64,000 bases of DNA from Branchiostoma belcheri. Taxonomy: Eukaryota; Chordata; Leptocardii; Amphioxiformes; Branchiostomatidae. The translations under genes and the position numbers were made by a program. The notes under the pieces are model-generated. The model was not told the origin of the DNA. It did no database searches and was given only the letters and a program-made list of their open reading frames with translations. Below, piece by piece: positions 22,227 to 35,000 of the stretch; within the stretch, counting starts at the first letter, position 1; every line of letters begins with the position of its first letter. The DNA is taken from positions 1,953,235-2,017,234 of the forward strand of contig NW_017804242.1 of the NCBI RefSeq assembly GCF_001625305.1, read 5' to 3'.

Positions 22227-23042
22227 TCACAATCACATCTTTGTAGACACCAACTTCATGACAGAATGTCACTAGAGGTCAAGTCAGTTTAGCTTTGCAA
22301 ACTCAATAGACAGTTGAGCTAATCCTCCACTGGTCATGAAAAGAGAAGACAGACGATATGTACAGTTTATACTGGTTCATTGTGCCAGGGAATTACCCTA
22401 GCTCTTTTCGACAAGTACATTACGTCCTGAGGACTGCGACCCTTTCCAGTAGGGTAAGCTACAATAGCCAGGACTCGACTCGTGACTTCTTCGTCCACAG
22501 TCAGGGTCAAGAACCACTGCACTATGCACACTAGATTCAGATTCTTAAAATATTTTGATGGAGGATATCCATCAACATGTACAAACCTGTGCATAAAAAT
22601 AAAACGACCATGAAAATGTGACTGGCCTGGCCAAGAGGTAGAAACACACTATTGTACAAAAATAGATTTCCACAATACATTAGACACACAACACACACAA
22701 CAACAAAGACAACAGTGACTTCTAGTATTGCCCCTTAATTGAAATCCTTGATATTATGTTTTGATGTACACTTGTTCAATTATAGTGGGGTATTTACAAT
22801 CTCTTTCCCCACAAGGAACATATGTAAATTTGTACTATATTGCCATTGGGAAAAAGATTTTAATTCTATCTTAAAATCAATCAATCAATCAACTAAAGAC
22901 AAACAATCGTCACTACCGATAGCATTACGGTTCACCAGTAACATTTGCATTCAGTAAACATAAAAGTTTTTTAGTTTTAGGGCTGCAGTTCCTGTGTTTT
23001 CTGCAAGGGTGAGCCCTTGTCCTTTCGTGCCTAGCCCTTCAG

Positions 23043-26000
23043 TCAGCAGTCAGGTGTCCCCGGCGGCTTGGGATAAAGCTCGCTGTCCGCCGGAGCCGCA
23101 GGAAGGGAGGATGCCACTGGCAGCAACTGAAGTACGCTGGCTTTCGGTTCCTTTTCGCTCTTCAGGTCCTCCGTGGACTGGTAGGCGGGGTTGGCAACCG
23201 CGCCCGACTCTTCTCGACTCAGCGTGCTCGGCTCCCGAACGAAAGTCGGCGCGCGGACCGGCGGCAGAGGCACCCGAACGGGCTGAGACGACGTCGTCCC
23301 TCCTGCTGCAGCTTGTGTTGACCACGTTGGAGGAGGAGCGTTAGGATTGGCGGCAGCTTGTCCCTTCTGCAGAGGGCCCCACGCCCGGGTAGACACGCGT
23401 TCCTTCTTCACGGGATCCATCCGCAGGTCCTCAGAGGAAATGCCCACTTTCTTCCTTTTTGATTTCCTAGCGAGAGGGTACATCGTAAAACATACATGTT
23501 AGTTTAGATGACTTGTGCACTTGTAGGCCTGATCTAAGTTACAACCATACCTCTAGGACTCAGAACCAGAATTCTTTGCACATCTACATCAGGGCATTCC
23601 AACCATGATCCCTGAACGAAGACGGGGGACACCACAGACTATATGGAACCTATAATCCACTAATCATCTGCCTAGCTTAATACGTCACAGAAGCGATGGT
23701 CTACTCATTTCTTGACAGAGTTGTACAGTCGAAATTTCGGGTAAGTCCAATTTCTTATGTTGAAAATCATACTTTAAACTTGCTTCGTATATGTATGCAT
23801 TACGTAGTCGTAATTTTAATTATAATAACCTGTAACATACTTGGACATAGCAGTGCGTGTTCATACTTACTTGTACACGTGCACCCCGACGGCGACAACG
23901 ACTGCCAGCAGCACTAGAGGAACGACCACGGCCACCACAATCACAGCAACGTTCATTCCCGAAGCAGCCACAGGTTCCTCCTCCACTGGAACCAGTAACG
24001 CTATGCCTGAGATGTCCCCTCCCAGCACCGCCTCCAGGGCAGACACGTTGGACTGGAGGATGGTCAGAAGCTCGCTCCCAGGGATAGAAGTGTTGCCGGA
24101 GGGCAGCAGGACGTAGTACGCAAGCGCGGTGGTGCTGTCGTTGTTCGCTGACGGGTAGCCTGAAGGTCGCTGGACTTGGAGGACGGTGAAGGTCACGGAC
24201 GTGCTCCTCCGTCTGTTGGAGACAAGAGGGAGACGGTGAAAGGTTATTATTGACACAACAAAAGTACAGCGACTTCGGTAAGGTCCTCTACCACTATACC
24301 TACAAGCAAACAAGTGGATACAAATTATCATCTCTGTCAGCCAATCCCAAAAGACTCGATTATGACTTAATTGCGCAAAACAGGATTGTAAGGTTTCCTT
24401 CATATATGAACTTACATGCATTCAAAAAACGTTAGATGGATAAACCAACATGTTAAGTTTGACGTATCGTTCACAGTTTCTAAGGTCTACACATGCTTTG
24501 ACGTATTTGATTACTAGCATTTGTACATAGTTGTGGTTATCCGCTAGAACGCAGATATGTACGTTAAGAGCCACAAAGGACTCAGACGTGGCCTTGTTAA
24601 AGTCACTGACCTCCGTGCGCCATCCGAAGTCACCACCCCGCACTCGGCAGCATTGACGGCGCAGTGCTCCGTTACCATGGCAGCGAGCTGAACCGAGAAG
24701 GCGTCATCCACGGAGACAGTGTACTAAGGAGAGGGGGGAAGAACAGTGTTTCGGCTTTCTCACGAGAAACTTCTGCATTTGGCTTCTGTATATGGGTTCC
24801 AGAATTCTACACATAGGTTGCAGAATTCTGCACATCGGTTTCAAATGAATACTGTATTGTAGATTGCTAAGTTTGCTTCTTAAAAAAAAACTGCCACCAA
24901 CATTACAACAATGGTGTTATGAATCACTTGGTCAGATGGTTTGACCACGCACGATAAAATTTTCAGACATAAAAACAAGCTCATGTAAAAAAAAATCAAC
25001 ACTGGCACCAATCGGCCAGGTAACGTTTCTCACCTGTTCCAGTGTAATCCCGCAGTTAAAGGTGACAGCGTTGGAGAGGTCCTGGTCAGAGGCGGGTCGT
25101 GTGGGGGCAGACACTGGCTTCTCGTCGTCAGGAAGGTCTGAAAAAAGTTCGAACAAAAATGGTCATGAACAAGTTCTTGTTTCAGGGCTCGGTGGGTAAA
25201 GTAAAGATGAAGATAAGTGGTACAGCTTGAAGGAAACAGTTTACTCTTAAAACATAGGCTGTGCCAATTTTTTGTATCTACAGCTGTAACAACTTAAAAT
25301 GTAGCCTCTACCAGGCTTCGGGGGGCAGCTGGAAAGAAGAAACTGGCCCCGGGTGCCGGCAAGCTGTACTCTCTAGCGGACGAACTCCCCTGACACGTTT
25401 TGTCTCTAGTTGGCCAATTTTTGCTCTTCTCAATTTCTACTCTGTCCAACCGTCCTCCCGAAGCCTGGTACAGGCTACTAGTAGCATCTACGATCAGTCT
25501 TTCGTCACTTTACGGGGCTTAGCCTAAGATAAATCTGCGTAGTTGGTTACTCACCGACGCATTTGCCACCCGTCAAGACCAGTCCGGCAGCACACTCGCA
25601 GCTGTAGTTCCCTGGCTTGTTCTTACACACCGTGTTCCCGGTGCAGTTGTACGTCCCGGCATTGCACTCGTCAATGTCTGTGTAGGATAGTTGAAACTGT
25701 TAGATTCACTTTCATTCATTCTTCAACATATCTAGGCATTAGGAATCCTGTCTATAGTAACCACTTGATTTTATCGGACTGAATGGTCTTCTTATGCTGA
25801 GGTCACATTTCCAAACTGGGCCCGGCCCGGTAGCTCTTGGGAATGAAAAATACTACATTAAAGACAACAAAACACAAGAAAAGTTGTAAAGATAATCATG
25901 AGTACTACCTGTGTATATTCCTGATAAGAACTGTTGATTTTTCGTTCATGCAAACAGCCAGGTCGGGGCCCGGTTTGGAAATGTGACTTTAGCATAAGAC

Positions 26001-29000
26001 ATACAATTATTTCAGATTACAGTATACAATACTTCCTTACCTTGACAGGTATGCTCGTCCACCAGTTGGTATCCTGTCTCACAAGTACAGTTGTAGCTCC
26101 CGTCGGTGTTCACACAGTTTTGGTTGCAGTTGTTCTCCCCCGTCTGACACTCGTTCTTATCTGCAAAATGTGAATTTGAAATCTACCCTCTTTTCTCAGT
26201 CATTCATTCCTTTCTCGCGTATTTATAATAAATTGATCTACTGATTGATATAGTTCAAGAAGTCCTGTCAAAGAAGATGATTATAAAAAAAACGAAAGCA
26301 CAGTGGTCATTAAATCGAACAAAAGCAATAATGCAACAAATTGACTCACAAATATTTTCTATCGGTAGATAAGTGATCAAATAAGCGAGTGAGCAAACAA
26401 ATCAATGGTACGAGTACTTCATACAAACTGTAACAGCTACATTTTCGGATCAAACCCAGTGACGGTGTACGAGTAGTTTCCCTGCACACTCACCGTTGCA
26501 GCTCACCATGTCGTCAGCAAGGACATACCCGGCCTTGCAGGCGCACTCCCTGGGACGCATGCCGCCTCTGTTGTCCAGACACCAGCCCCTGACGAGGTCA
26601 CATCCCCCCGTGTCTCCCACAGGACATGGGTGGGTGGCTGCAGGGGGGGGGGATGAAAAGTGGTTTATTAGACATGCAAAGTTTCCCTACTTTAATGTCC
26701 TATCTAGGCATGTCTTGGTCATCGCCGAGAACGATGGACGAACAAGAAGAATATCTAGGCACAACATTTTGATACCTTCCAAGTCATTACCAGTTCAATC
26801 CAACTCTAGCTGTCACAATTAAAGTGAAATCTTTCCACCCACTGTAACTGTCATTTCATCATTGATTATCATAGCCTCTTTAGCAAGTTCTATTGGTCGG
26901 AATTTTTACTAAATTGTAGGGTCATACGTGCTGTTTTATCGTATATCAGGACTAATTACTAGTATACAGGGTTTCTTGTAAGCCGGCTATAATAGAGTAT
27001 GTCTTAATGCCATATTGAGATGCTACGACTCACGTGTGCAGGACTTGCGGTCACCATCCAGTTGGAACCCGGAGTTGCAGGCACAGCTGTACGAGCCCGC
27101 GTTGTTGTTGCACACCTGGTCACAGTCGTTAGCTGGGGTGCACTCGTCAACGTCTGTTGTGAATAAACGCGTGGCATTGATACATTAAGTTTAAATGAGT
27201 ATAGGATTGCCTCCAATGATGCTTCATTAATATGTATCATACCATTGGTTACCATTGGCAGTTATTACATAACTTGTGCATGTCGCAGTGGATCAGGTCA
27301 TGTAGCAAACACAACCAAGTCCAAACAAGAAATCGAAAATTTCAGACATCTTTCTTCTTTTTTATTCACTATTGTGAACTTCTTTTTGATTCTGTACACA
27401 TTTCACGGTCACCTCCCAGCCTATAGCTATTGGGAGACCTTTTTGAACCCCAAATCTTACTGTCAGTCTGTGGTTACACCATTCCCCCCACACTTCCTGT
27501 GACTATTGAATTCAAATAACTGGGAGACGCACAGGCAAGCACGCACGCCGAAATCTCACCATTGCAGGAGCTTCCGTCCTCTCCCAGCTCATACCCGGCG
27601 TCACACGAGCACTGGTAGGAGCCGGGGAAGTTCACGCACAGCTGCGCACAGGATGCTCCCGATGCGCACTCGTCCACGTCTGGAACAGGAACGGGAATGT
27701 CATCAGCCAAAATTTACACGAAAACTAACCAATGAGGAAAGAGCTACCTGACCTCAAACATGGTATTACACCATGGAATGTGGTCCATTCCATGATTACA
27801 CAGTACACGTTCCTAGTGACATCATTCTGCATCCTGCTACCAAGAGCAGCAGCCCTGTCAATCAACTGAAGTCCAATCTCCGCCCGCTCACTTTCAACCA
27901 ATCCTCGCCGCTCAGGACGAAATACAAACAGACTCCTCCTAAAGCAGCAGCACCGCTCAAAACCACACTTCCGTCACAGAAGTACTGACCCACGTGGTTT
28001 CGTTTGAAAAAAAAAAGTAGTTTTAGTTTCCCTGCCTGGTTTCGTTTGAAGAAAATTCAGTTTCCCTACCTGGTTTCGTTTTAAAAGAATTTCAGTCCCC
28101 CTACCTGTACATCTCTCCCCGCTGCCCGTGTACCCGCTGGGACAGGAGTCGCACTCGTAGCCGCTGATGTTGGCCGGGGCGGGAAGGTCGTTACACCGGA
28201 CTCCCGCGTAACACGGCTCGTAGTTAGCTGCGCATGCGTCAATGTCAGACTCGCAGTTCGATCCGGTGTAGCCGGCCGCGCATGTGCACTCTTGCATCAC
28301 AAACCTGCATTGAAATTAGAATACAAAATCAGAATTTTGGTATGAAGTTCAACATTTTTTTAGTTTGTGCGTGATGACGTTTAGAAGAAATCAAGCTATA
28401 GCTAGTTTCATCGATCATTTTATGTTCGATTTTTTAGCACTACACAAGTATTATATAAGATACGAGTTATTTGTTTTTCCCTTTTTACGAATATCAATTG
28501 ACTTTACATAAAACTTGTCTTTTTACCCTGGTAACAATTCTCCAGGGAATTTTACCGGCCCCATTTTTTCTAACAGCCTATCTTTCCAACTGGCCCTTTT
28601 GATTACTGACATCCTTCGATAGCAAACTCTGCCAGCACCGTAGGGATACTGGGAGCTCCCGATAACATGATAAACGCATGCTAGACCTTACCTGGTGTTA
28701 TTGGAGGAACTGTGCGTCCCTCCGCTGGAGGCACAGCCGCCGCCGTTCTCACAGTTGCAGAGGTACACCGTCGGCCAGTAGAGGGCGCTCGCGCCGCCCG
28801 CGTCCGTCACCAGAACCCGCAGGTCGAACGGCTCCGCCCGGTCCACCTGCCAGCTGAAGGAGGCCTTTGGTAGAGACAAACGGATATGTTTACATGGTGA
28901 TCTAGGAATTCTCAAAAAGTTTAACATTCGGAGCTGCTTATAAGGAGGGAGAATGACGTAACCGCAGACTGACGGGAAGGTCTAAATTGGAGGTCTCCCC

Positions 29001-32000
29001 GCAGGGTGGGAGGAAGCAGTGGTGCAGTGGAGGAACTCAAGGATATATGCACAGAATCACACACATTCACAATAATGAATAAAACAAGAAAATTCGAGAT
29101 AAGCTACTTTTACTCGTGTTGGGCAAAAGTATCAAACTGCATAAGTGAACAAAACTAGAAATAACATTCTATACTCAAAATATAAATGTTATTCGATGTG
29201 TGAAATATCAGTTTTCAATGGTTTTCTTATAACTTACCGTATTTCCACTGGCAGTCAGAACGGACGCCGGCAGGTCGGACGGTTCTGATACGGAGAAGCT
29301 GACGGAGTCTCCGTTCCTGTCCTGGGCCGTCAGGGAGAACTCTAACGTCTGCTGGTACACGGCGTACAGCACGGTAGGGCCCGTCACGCTGGGAGGGTAG
29401 TTACCTACGGGGGGATGGATTAAAGAATGGATGGATGAAAGAATGAATGAATGAATGAATGAATGAATGAATTTTATTGCTCGATGATCGATTATCACAA
29501 ATGGTACCATGTATGGCAACAACCAAGGAACAGCAATACTGCGAGAACAATTATGTATCATACATTTAGAACTACAAAGCATTATCGATAACAGTACACG
29601 AGTTACGCTATGGATGATTTGGTCTAGCTTTTTAATGGAGTACAAACAAGTTGATATTGACGAACAATAATGGCAATTTGGTTGCAATTTGTGGTTAATT
29701 CATACCAAATCTTTTTGAAGATGCTACTAACAATCACATAGCAGGAAGATTGCTCTAGGACAGCTTCTTTATGCTGAGGTCACAATTCCAAAACCGGGGC
29801 CCGGCCGGGCTGTTTCGATTACCGAAAAATCAACAATTTATATCATTAATATACACAAATAGTTCTCATTATTAATTTTTTCAACTTTTTTTGTGCTTTG
29901 TTGTCTTTTATATCGTACTTTTCGTTCCATAAGACTGCCCGGCCGGGCCCCGGTTTGGAACTGTGACCTCAGCATTACATAAATGCAAGAACTATGAGAA
30001 GAACTTACTTGTCTTCTGCGAGCCGTCCTGGATGGTACTGGACTGGTGCAGAGAGGCCTCCCCGACTGCCACGTCTCCCGTCTGCAGGACGTCGTACAGA
30101 CACGCCTGGTTCTCCCCGCACTTGTCCCGCGCCTGCTGCAGCAGCGCCGGGTCGGCGGAGGAGTCCATCTCGTCTCCGAAGGTGGGCTCAAAGGTGTCGT
30201 CCTGGAACGTGTCTACCCCCTGGCCGCCCTCGTAGTGGAACAGGGAGACCTTGTCACCGGCAGTGGCCGTCACTTGCCCTGTGTCGTGCATAACGTGATA
30301 CGAGTACTAAGGTGGATGACTTTATTTGAATATCCACAGCTTGAAACCTCAGCTATTCGTCCTATGGTCCTCACATTAACACACGTAAGTAAATTTTCTT
30401 CCTCTGGATGCCATAAGGAGCATAAGGGACTGTCTGTATAAACCTTTAATAGTCTACTGCATTTGCGGGCAAGCAAAAATATGTCTTGAAAACGCTTCAA
30501 GCTCGTAATGTAATCTCCGCAAGGGTTAGGGTTAAAATTGTCGTAGTGTCGAAACATGGGATAAACGGTCAAAAATAATACACTTAGTAAACGCCAGAAC
30601 TTACAAGAACGTCCGAAGTCGAAAATCTGTCTCTCGGTGGAGTTAGTTGACAGAACCGTCCCGTCATACATCGTGAAGTCGTTGGTTTGATCTCCGTCCC
30701 AGACTCCCAGCAGGCCTTTCGTCTTCCCCTTGAAGGACTCGGGAGCCGAGAAGACGATCGACATCATGCCCTGTAGGTCAGAGTTTAAAGCAACGCGTTT
30801 AATTTTAGTAAGAAGACTTGATCTATCAACAGTCACTCTTAGGTACAAGAAAACAGTTACTCAAGCAACTGCACAGATTTTGAAAATTAAACTGTCAGAT
30901 GTTTCAAGTTTTCAGTTTTCTTGTGTACCTTATTACCTGGATGTCTAACCTTTATAGGCGAGTCACTCTGATGTTTATGTTGTACATGCGATCTTAATCA
31001 TAAAATCAAGGACCTTAAAAATTGGATCGTTCTAAAGCTTATTATTAAAACCTGAACGTACCTGTTCTACTTGTGCAGTCGCTGACACCCCTGTGCTGTA
31101 GTAGACTTTGAATTCGCTAGCGCTTGGCCTTGAAACCAACACGTTGTCCTCTTGGATAATGGTTGAGCTGACGTTTCCGTATACGGTCATGTCTTGCAGT
31201 GTACCATCGATATACAGCTTCATGCCTGATGCCGAATTGGAATCTATGTTCACTTGAATCGGGACGCCTCCACTCTTTCGAATGACCATGGCAGAAAAGG
31301 CTGTCGCTGTAGTGGTGCCTGGGGGAAATTCAATGAGAACAATGAATGGGTATTGAGAAGCGAAAAGGAATTGAAATTTGTGTTGATGAATGTCGGCAAC
31401 CGTGATATTTGTGCAGTCAACATGTCAGTGACTATGTAGTTTGAACGTGCTAGCCTCTACCTGGCATGGGAAGAGGCTATAGTGAAAGTAGAAATTGGCC
31501 AAATTCACAGATAACATGTTAGGGAAGTTGGTCCTGAACGACAATTTGTACTCCTTTAACTGATCAAGCCCCCTGGCATGTTATCTGTCTATTCGACCAA
31601 TTTCTGTTCTTTCCAGTCGCTTCTAAAGCACTGTGGAGTTTATGAACTTGCAGTCTTTGCCTAATATAAACCGATGTGAAACTTATATTTACCTTCTGGA
31701 AACTCGGTCCTGGCTTGCAGTTGATACTGTCCGTTGTCCACATCTGCCATGATGTACTCGCCTTTACCGTTAAAGGTGTACCCCTTCCCGTCCAGCGTGG
31801 CGATGTGAGGGTCACCCCATGTCCAGCCTGTGGTAGGATAGGAATAAACGATACCATTAGACATTTCTATGTACGGTAGGTGATTGGTATCATTACCTCC
31901 GTGGGAGGAGACATCCTTCCGCGGAAGGGTTTTGTGAGAGATTCAGATTTTCATGTTCGCAGCTTTTTCTCGCGTTTGGGTGGACGGAATCTTTTGAGAC

Positions 32001-35000
32001 TCGGTATATGTTTTGCTATTGGGCTGCAGATGATGCACGTTCTTTTGTTTTTATTGTATATGTGTTTTCGGGCGTGAAAATGGTGTCTTTTGGTGCCCCA
32101 AAACACCCCTTTGAGCGTGAAAGTGGTCGCGACCGTTGACCTTTGGCGTTTTAAGCTTTTCGCGGTCTGGTCCACTTATATGACCCCTCACACAGAGGGG
32201 TGTCCGGTCTCGATAAATTCTTTGTTTAAAACCCTATATAAAAATATACAATAAAAAGCCCGGAGGTATAAAATCTCAGATTTGTTGAACATGTTTAGTC
32301 GTCAAATCTTTGTTTATATTTTTCAGATGTAAACTTTCTTTACTTCTTGGATACAGAAAAAAAACCTTGTTGGCTGTGGTGTCATGCTTTATGTCTTCAA
32401 TTCTTAAAACGGTTAGATGATGAAAATTCATGCAGCTTGGACGTTTTGCCAATCTTATATTTTTCGTGCTCTTGTGTTAGATTTGTAGTCTGCGGGAAAT
32501 TGCATCCATAAAATTTACGTACTTTTGCCTTAGAGAAATGCTAGAAGATCAGCACAATGGTTATTCTACACGACAAACATTTAAGGCGAGTCTGCATTGA
32601 AAAAGACCTACTCCATATGGGCGGGACGTATCTTGAGCAGTTGGCTGACGGACGCTTCTCGTAGAACAGGTCACAGGTCCCTACGCTTTCCACGCAGCAG
32701 TTCGTGTATGCCCGGTCGTCTTCTTCCTCGTCCTGCAAGAAGACGCATGCAAATAAAGAAAGTTTAATACTACTGATGCAGTGTTTACCGTTAACGTTTG
32801 TTCCTATGGAAGTCGTAAATAAATAAACGAATACCCCAACCCCGTACCCTAACTCTTATCCCGTACCTTAACCCGTACTCCGTACCCTGACCTCATACCT
32901 AACCCGTTCCCCAACCCTGTACCTTAACCCTAAACCCGCACCCCGTACCCCAACCCATACCCTACCCCGTACCCAAACGCCATACCCTAACCCCAATCCC
33001 GTTCACCGTACCTTAACTCTAACCCATACCCCAACCCCGTACCCAAATCCCAATCCCACACACCGTACACTAGCCCATACCGTAACCCTAACCTGAATAA
33101 CATGTCCTCCATCTGGACTCCCAGTCACCAGTGCGCCGTCTTCATAGCAGCACTTCTGCACCAGCCCGTCCGCTGTGGGGAAGGCGCTGTAACCGCAGAT
33201 ACCATATCCCCAGCTGCTCCAGTCTATCCGGAAACTACAGAGACAAGAGGCAGACTTTTCAACAACAAAGTTGTGGTAAGAAAAGCAAAAGCGAAACTAG
33301 CTTAGATAAACTCAGTGAACAGTGCAGCTACTCTGAAATGGTCTTGGAAGAGAAGACAGTTTGTGCGGATTCATTGCACCCTGCAAAATTATAACTGCAT
33401 GCAGCTGCGAGCGTTGGTTAAAGCTATCTAGTGAAAATGACCTTTCTGTACTTGGTAGCACGAGTTCCAGTCCTTGTCCCATTACATTATAAGTAGACCT
33501 TTCGGTGGCAAAGTCGTAACCAACCGGCAAGACACTATCAAATTGGCCGGACACAGTACCCAGTTGGTCATCTACGGCAGGTGCCTTGACCCGGATTCCA
33601 GTCTTGTTGGCCAACAGGTGAAGAAGCGGATTCTGGGGAGTGAAGCCATGCTTCAGGCTAAAAGTTGGTTACGACCGCGAGACCACAAGATTGCATGGAG
33701 ATAACACTTACGCTCCATCGAACCACATCTGCCATTCGGTGCAGGGGCAGTCCGGCAGCTGATCCAGGGCGTTTCGTACGCTCGCGTCCGCGGGGTCCGG
33801 CTGGTCCCGGTACCAGGCCAGGCACTCCAGCCGGGCGTCCATCGTGCCGTCCGAGTCCTCCATCCTCACCATCCACTGACCGGTATAGCCTAAATTCATT
33901 GACGTTGGATAAATTGGTCAACAACCATTCACACATACATTTAATCTTCCGATCCTCATTGACCAGTAAGTCCTACATGTACATTACTGGGGCGTTAGGT
34001 AAATTTGTTGCAAAGTTTTTCCCAAAGGCTGATCGCAAGAAATATATAAAAAACGGACAAACAACGGAAAACAATATAACACGTGAGTAATTTAAATGCC
34101 TCAAATGGAACATTGTTAGGGCCTACAGTGTCAAAAAAGCTGGCTTGATTAGTAGAATATCATCGCATCCGAGTAATCGCCACATGAATGTCGGTCCTCT
34201 CAATGATATGATTAAATCTTAATTTGCTTCAGGCTTACAATATTGCCTATGGTCAAACAGTCTTATTCGGGAATCAGCAATCAACCACCCTTTCAGCACC
34301 AAGGACATGACCCATATTATGAACAGAGCGAAGATTTACCTGTATTGCCCTCGACCTCATCCAACAAATACATCCTCTGGGTTCCAGAGTACGTGGGAAG
34401 GTTGAGGACGTTCTGTCCACCGTCCCCGGCACTGAAGCCTGCTACCGGCCACGGGAGGTCCTCAACATCCGTGAAGTACTGGTAGTACTCCTCGCTAAAA
34501 CCTGAACAACGGCATGGCACGGTCAAATACTTTTTAAGCTTTCGCTAAGTGGACTATAGTTAAAAAGACTTGATTCCAGACTACTACTCTCTATAATTTG
34601 ATGATTGTTGAGAATAGTTTCCAACTTGTCATGCTGTATCTTTTTTTACTTCTATGAACGACTTTTCAAGTTTATATCAAGACAAAACAACAAGGACAAT
34701 TAGAGGTTAGCAAATGGCAGCTGCAATTATTGAAACCAATATGACGTGATGTACTGTGAGGCTGCTTTTAGTCAGATATATGCTTTATTTTCATATAAAT
34801 AGTCATGTAGGTCAATATCATTAAACGTATGGTCGAATGTTGAAGAAAAATCCGGAATGTACCTGGATAAACCCAGTTGAGTCCTCCACTCGGGTAGATG
34901 GCCTTGCCGAAGGAATGTGTGGCGTTTGTCATGAGCACAGTCTGGAACGTGTTCGTCTGTAGCAGATGCGAAAACAACAAGAAAATGTTCATGTACGGTA

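Noticed and set aside
33474..33704. Plus-strand ORF between mucin exons
   Set aside because: Intronic, low complexity of evidence, no domain; the surrounding minus-strand exons are in phase without it.
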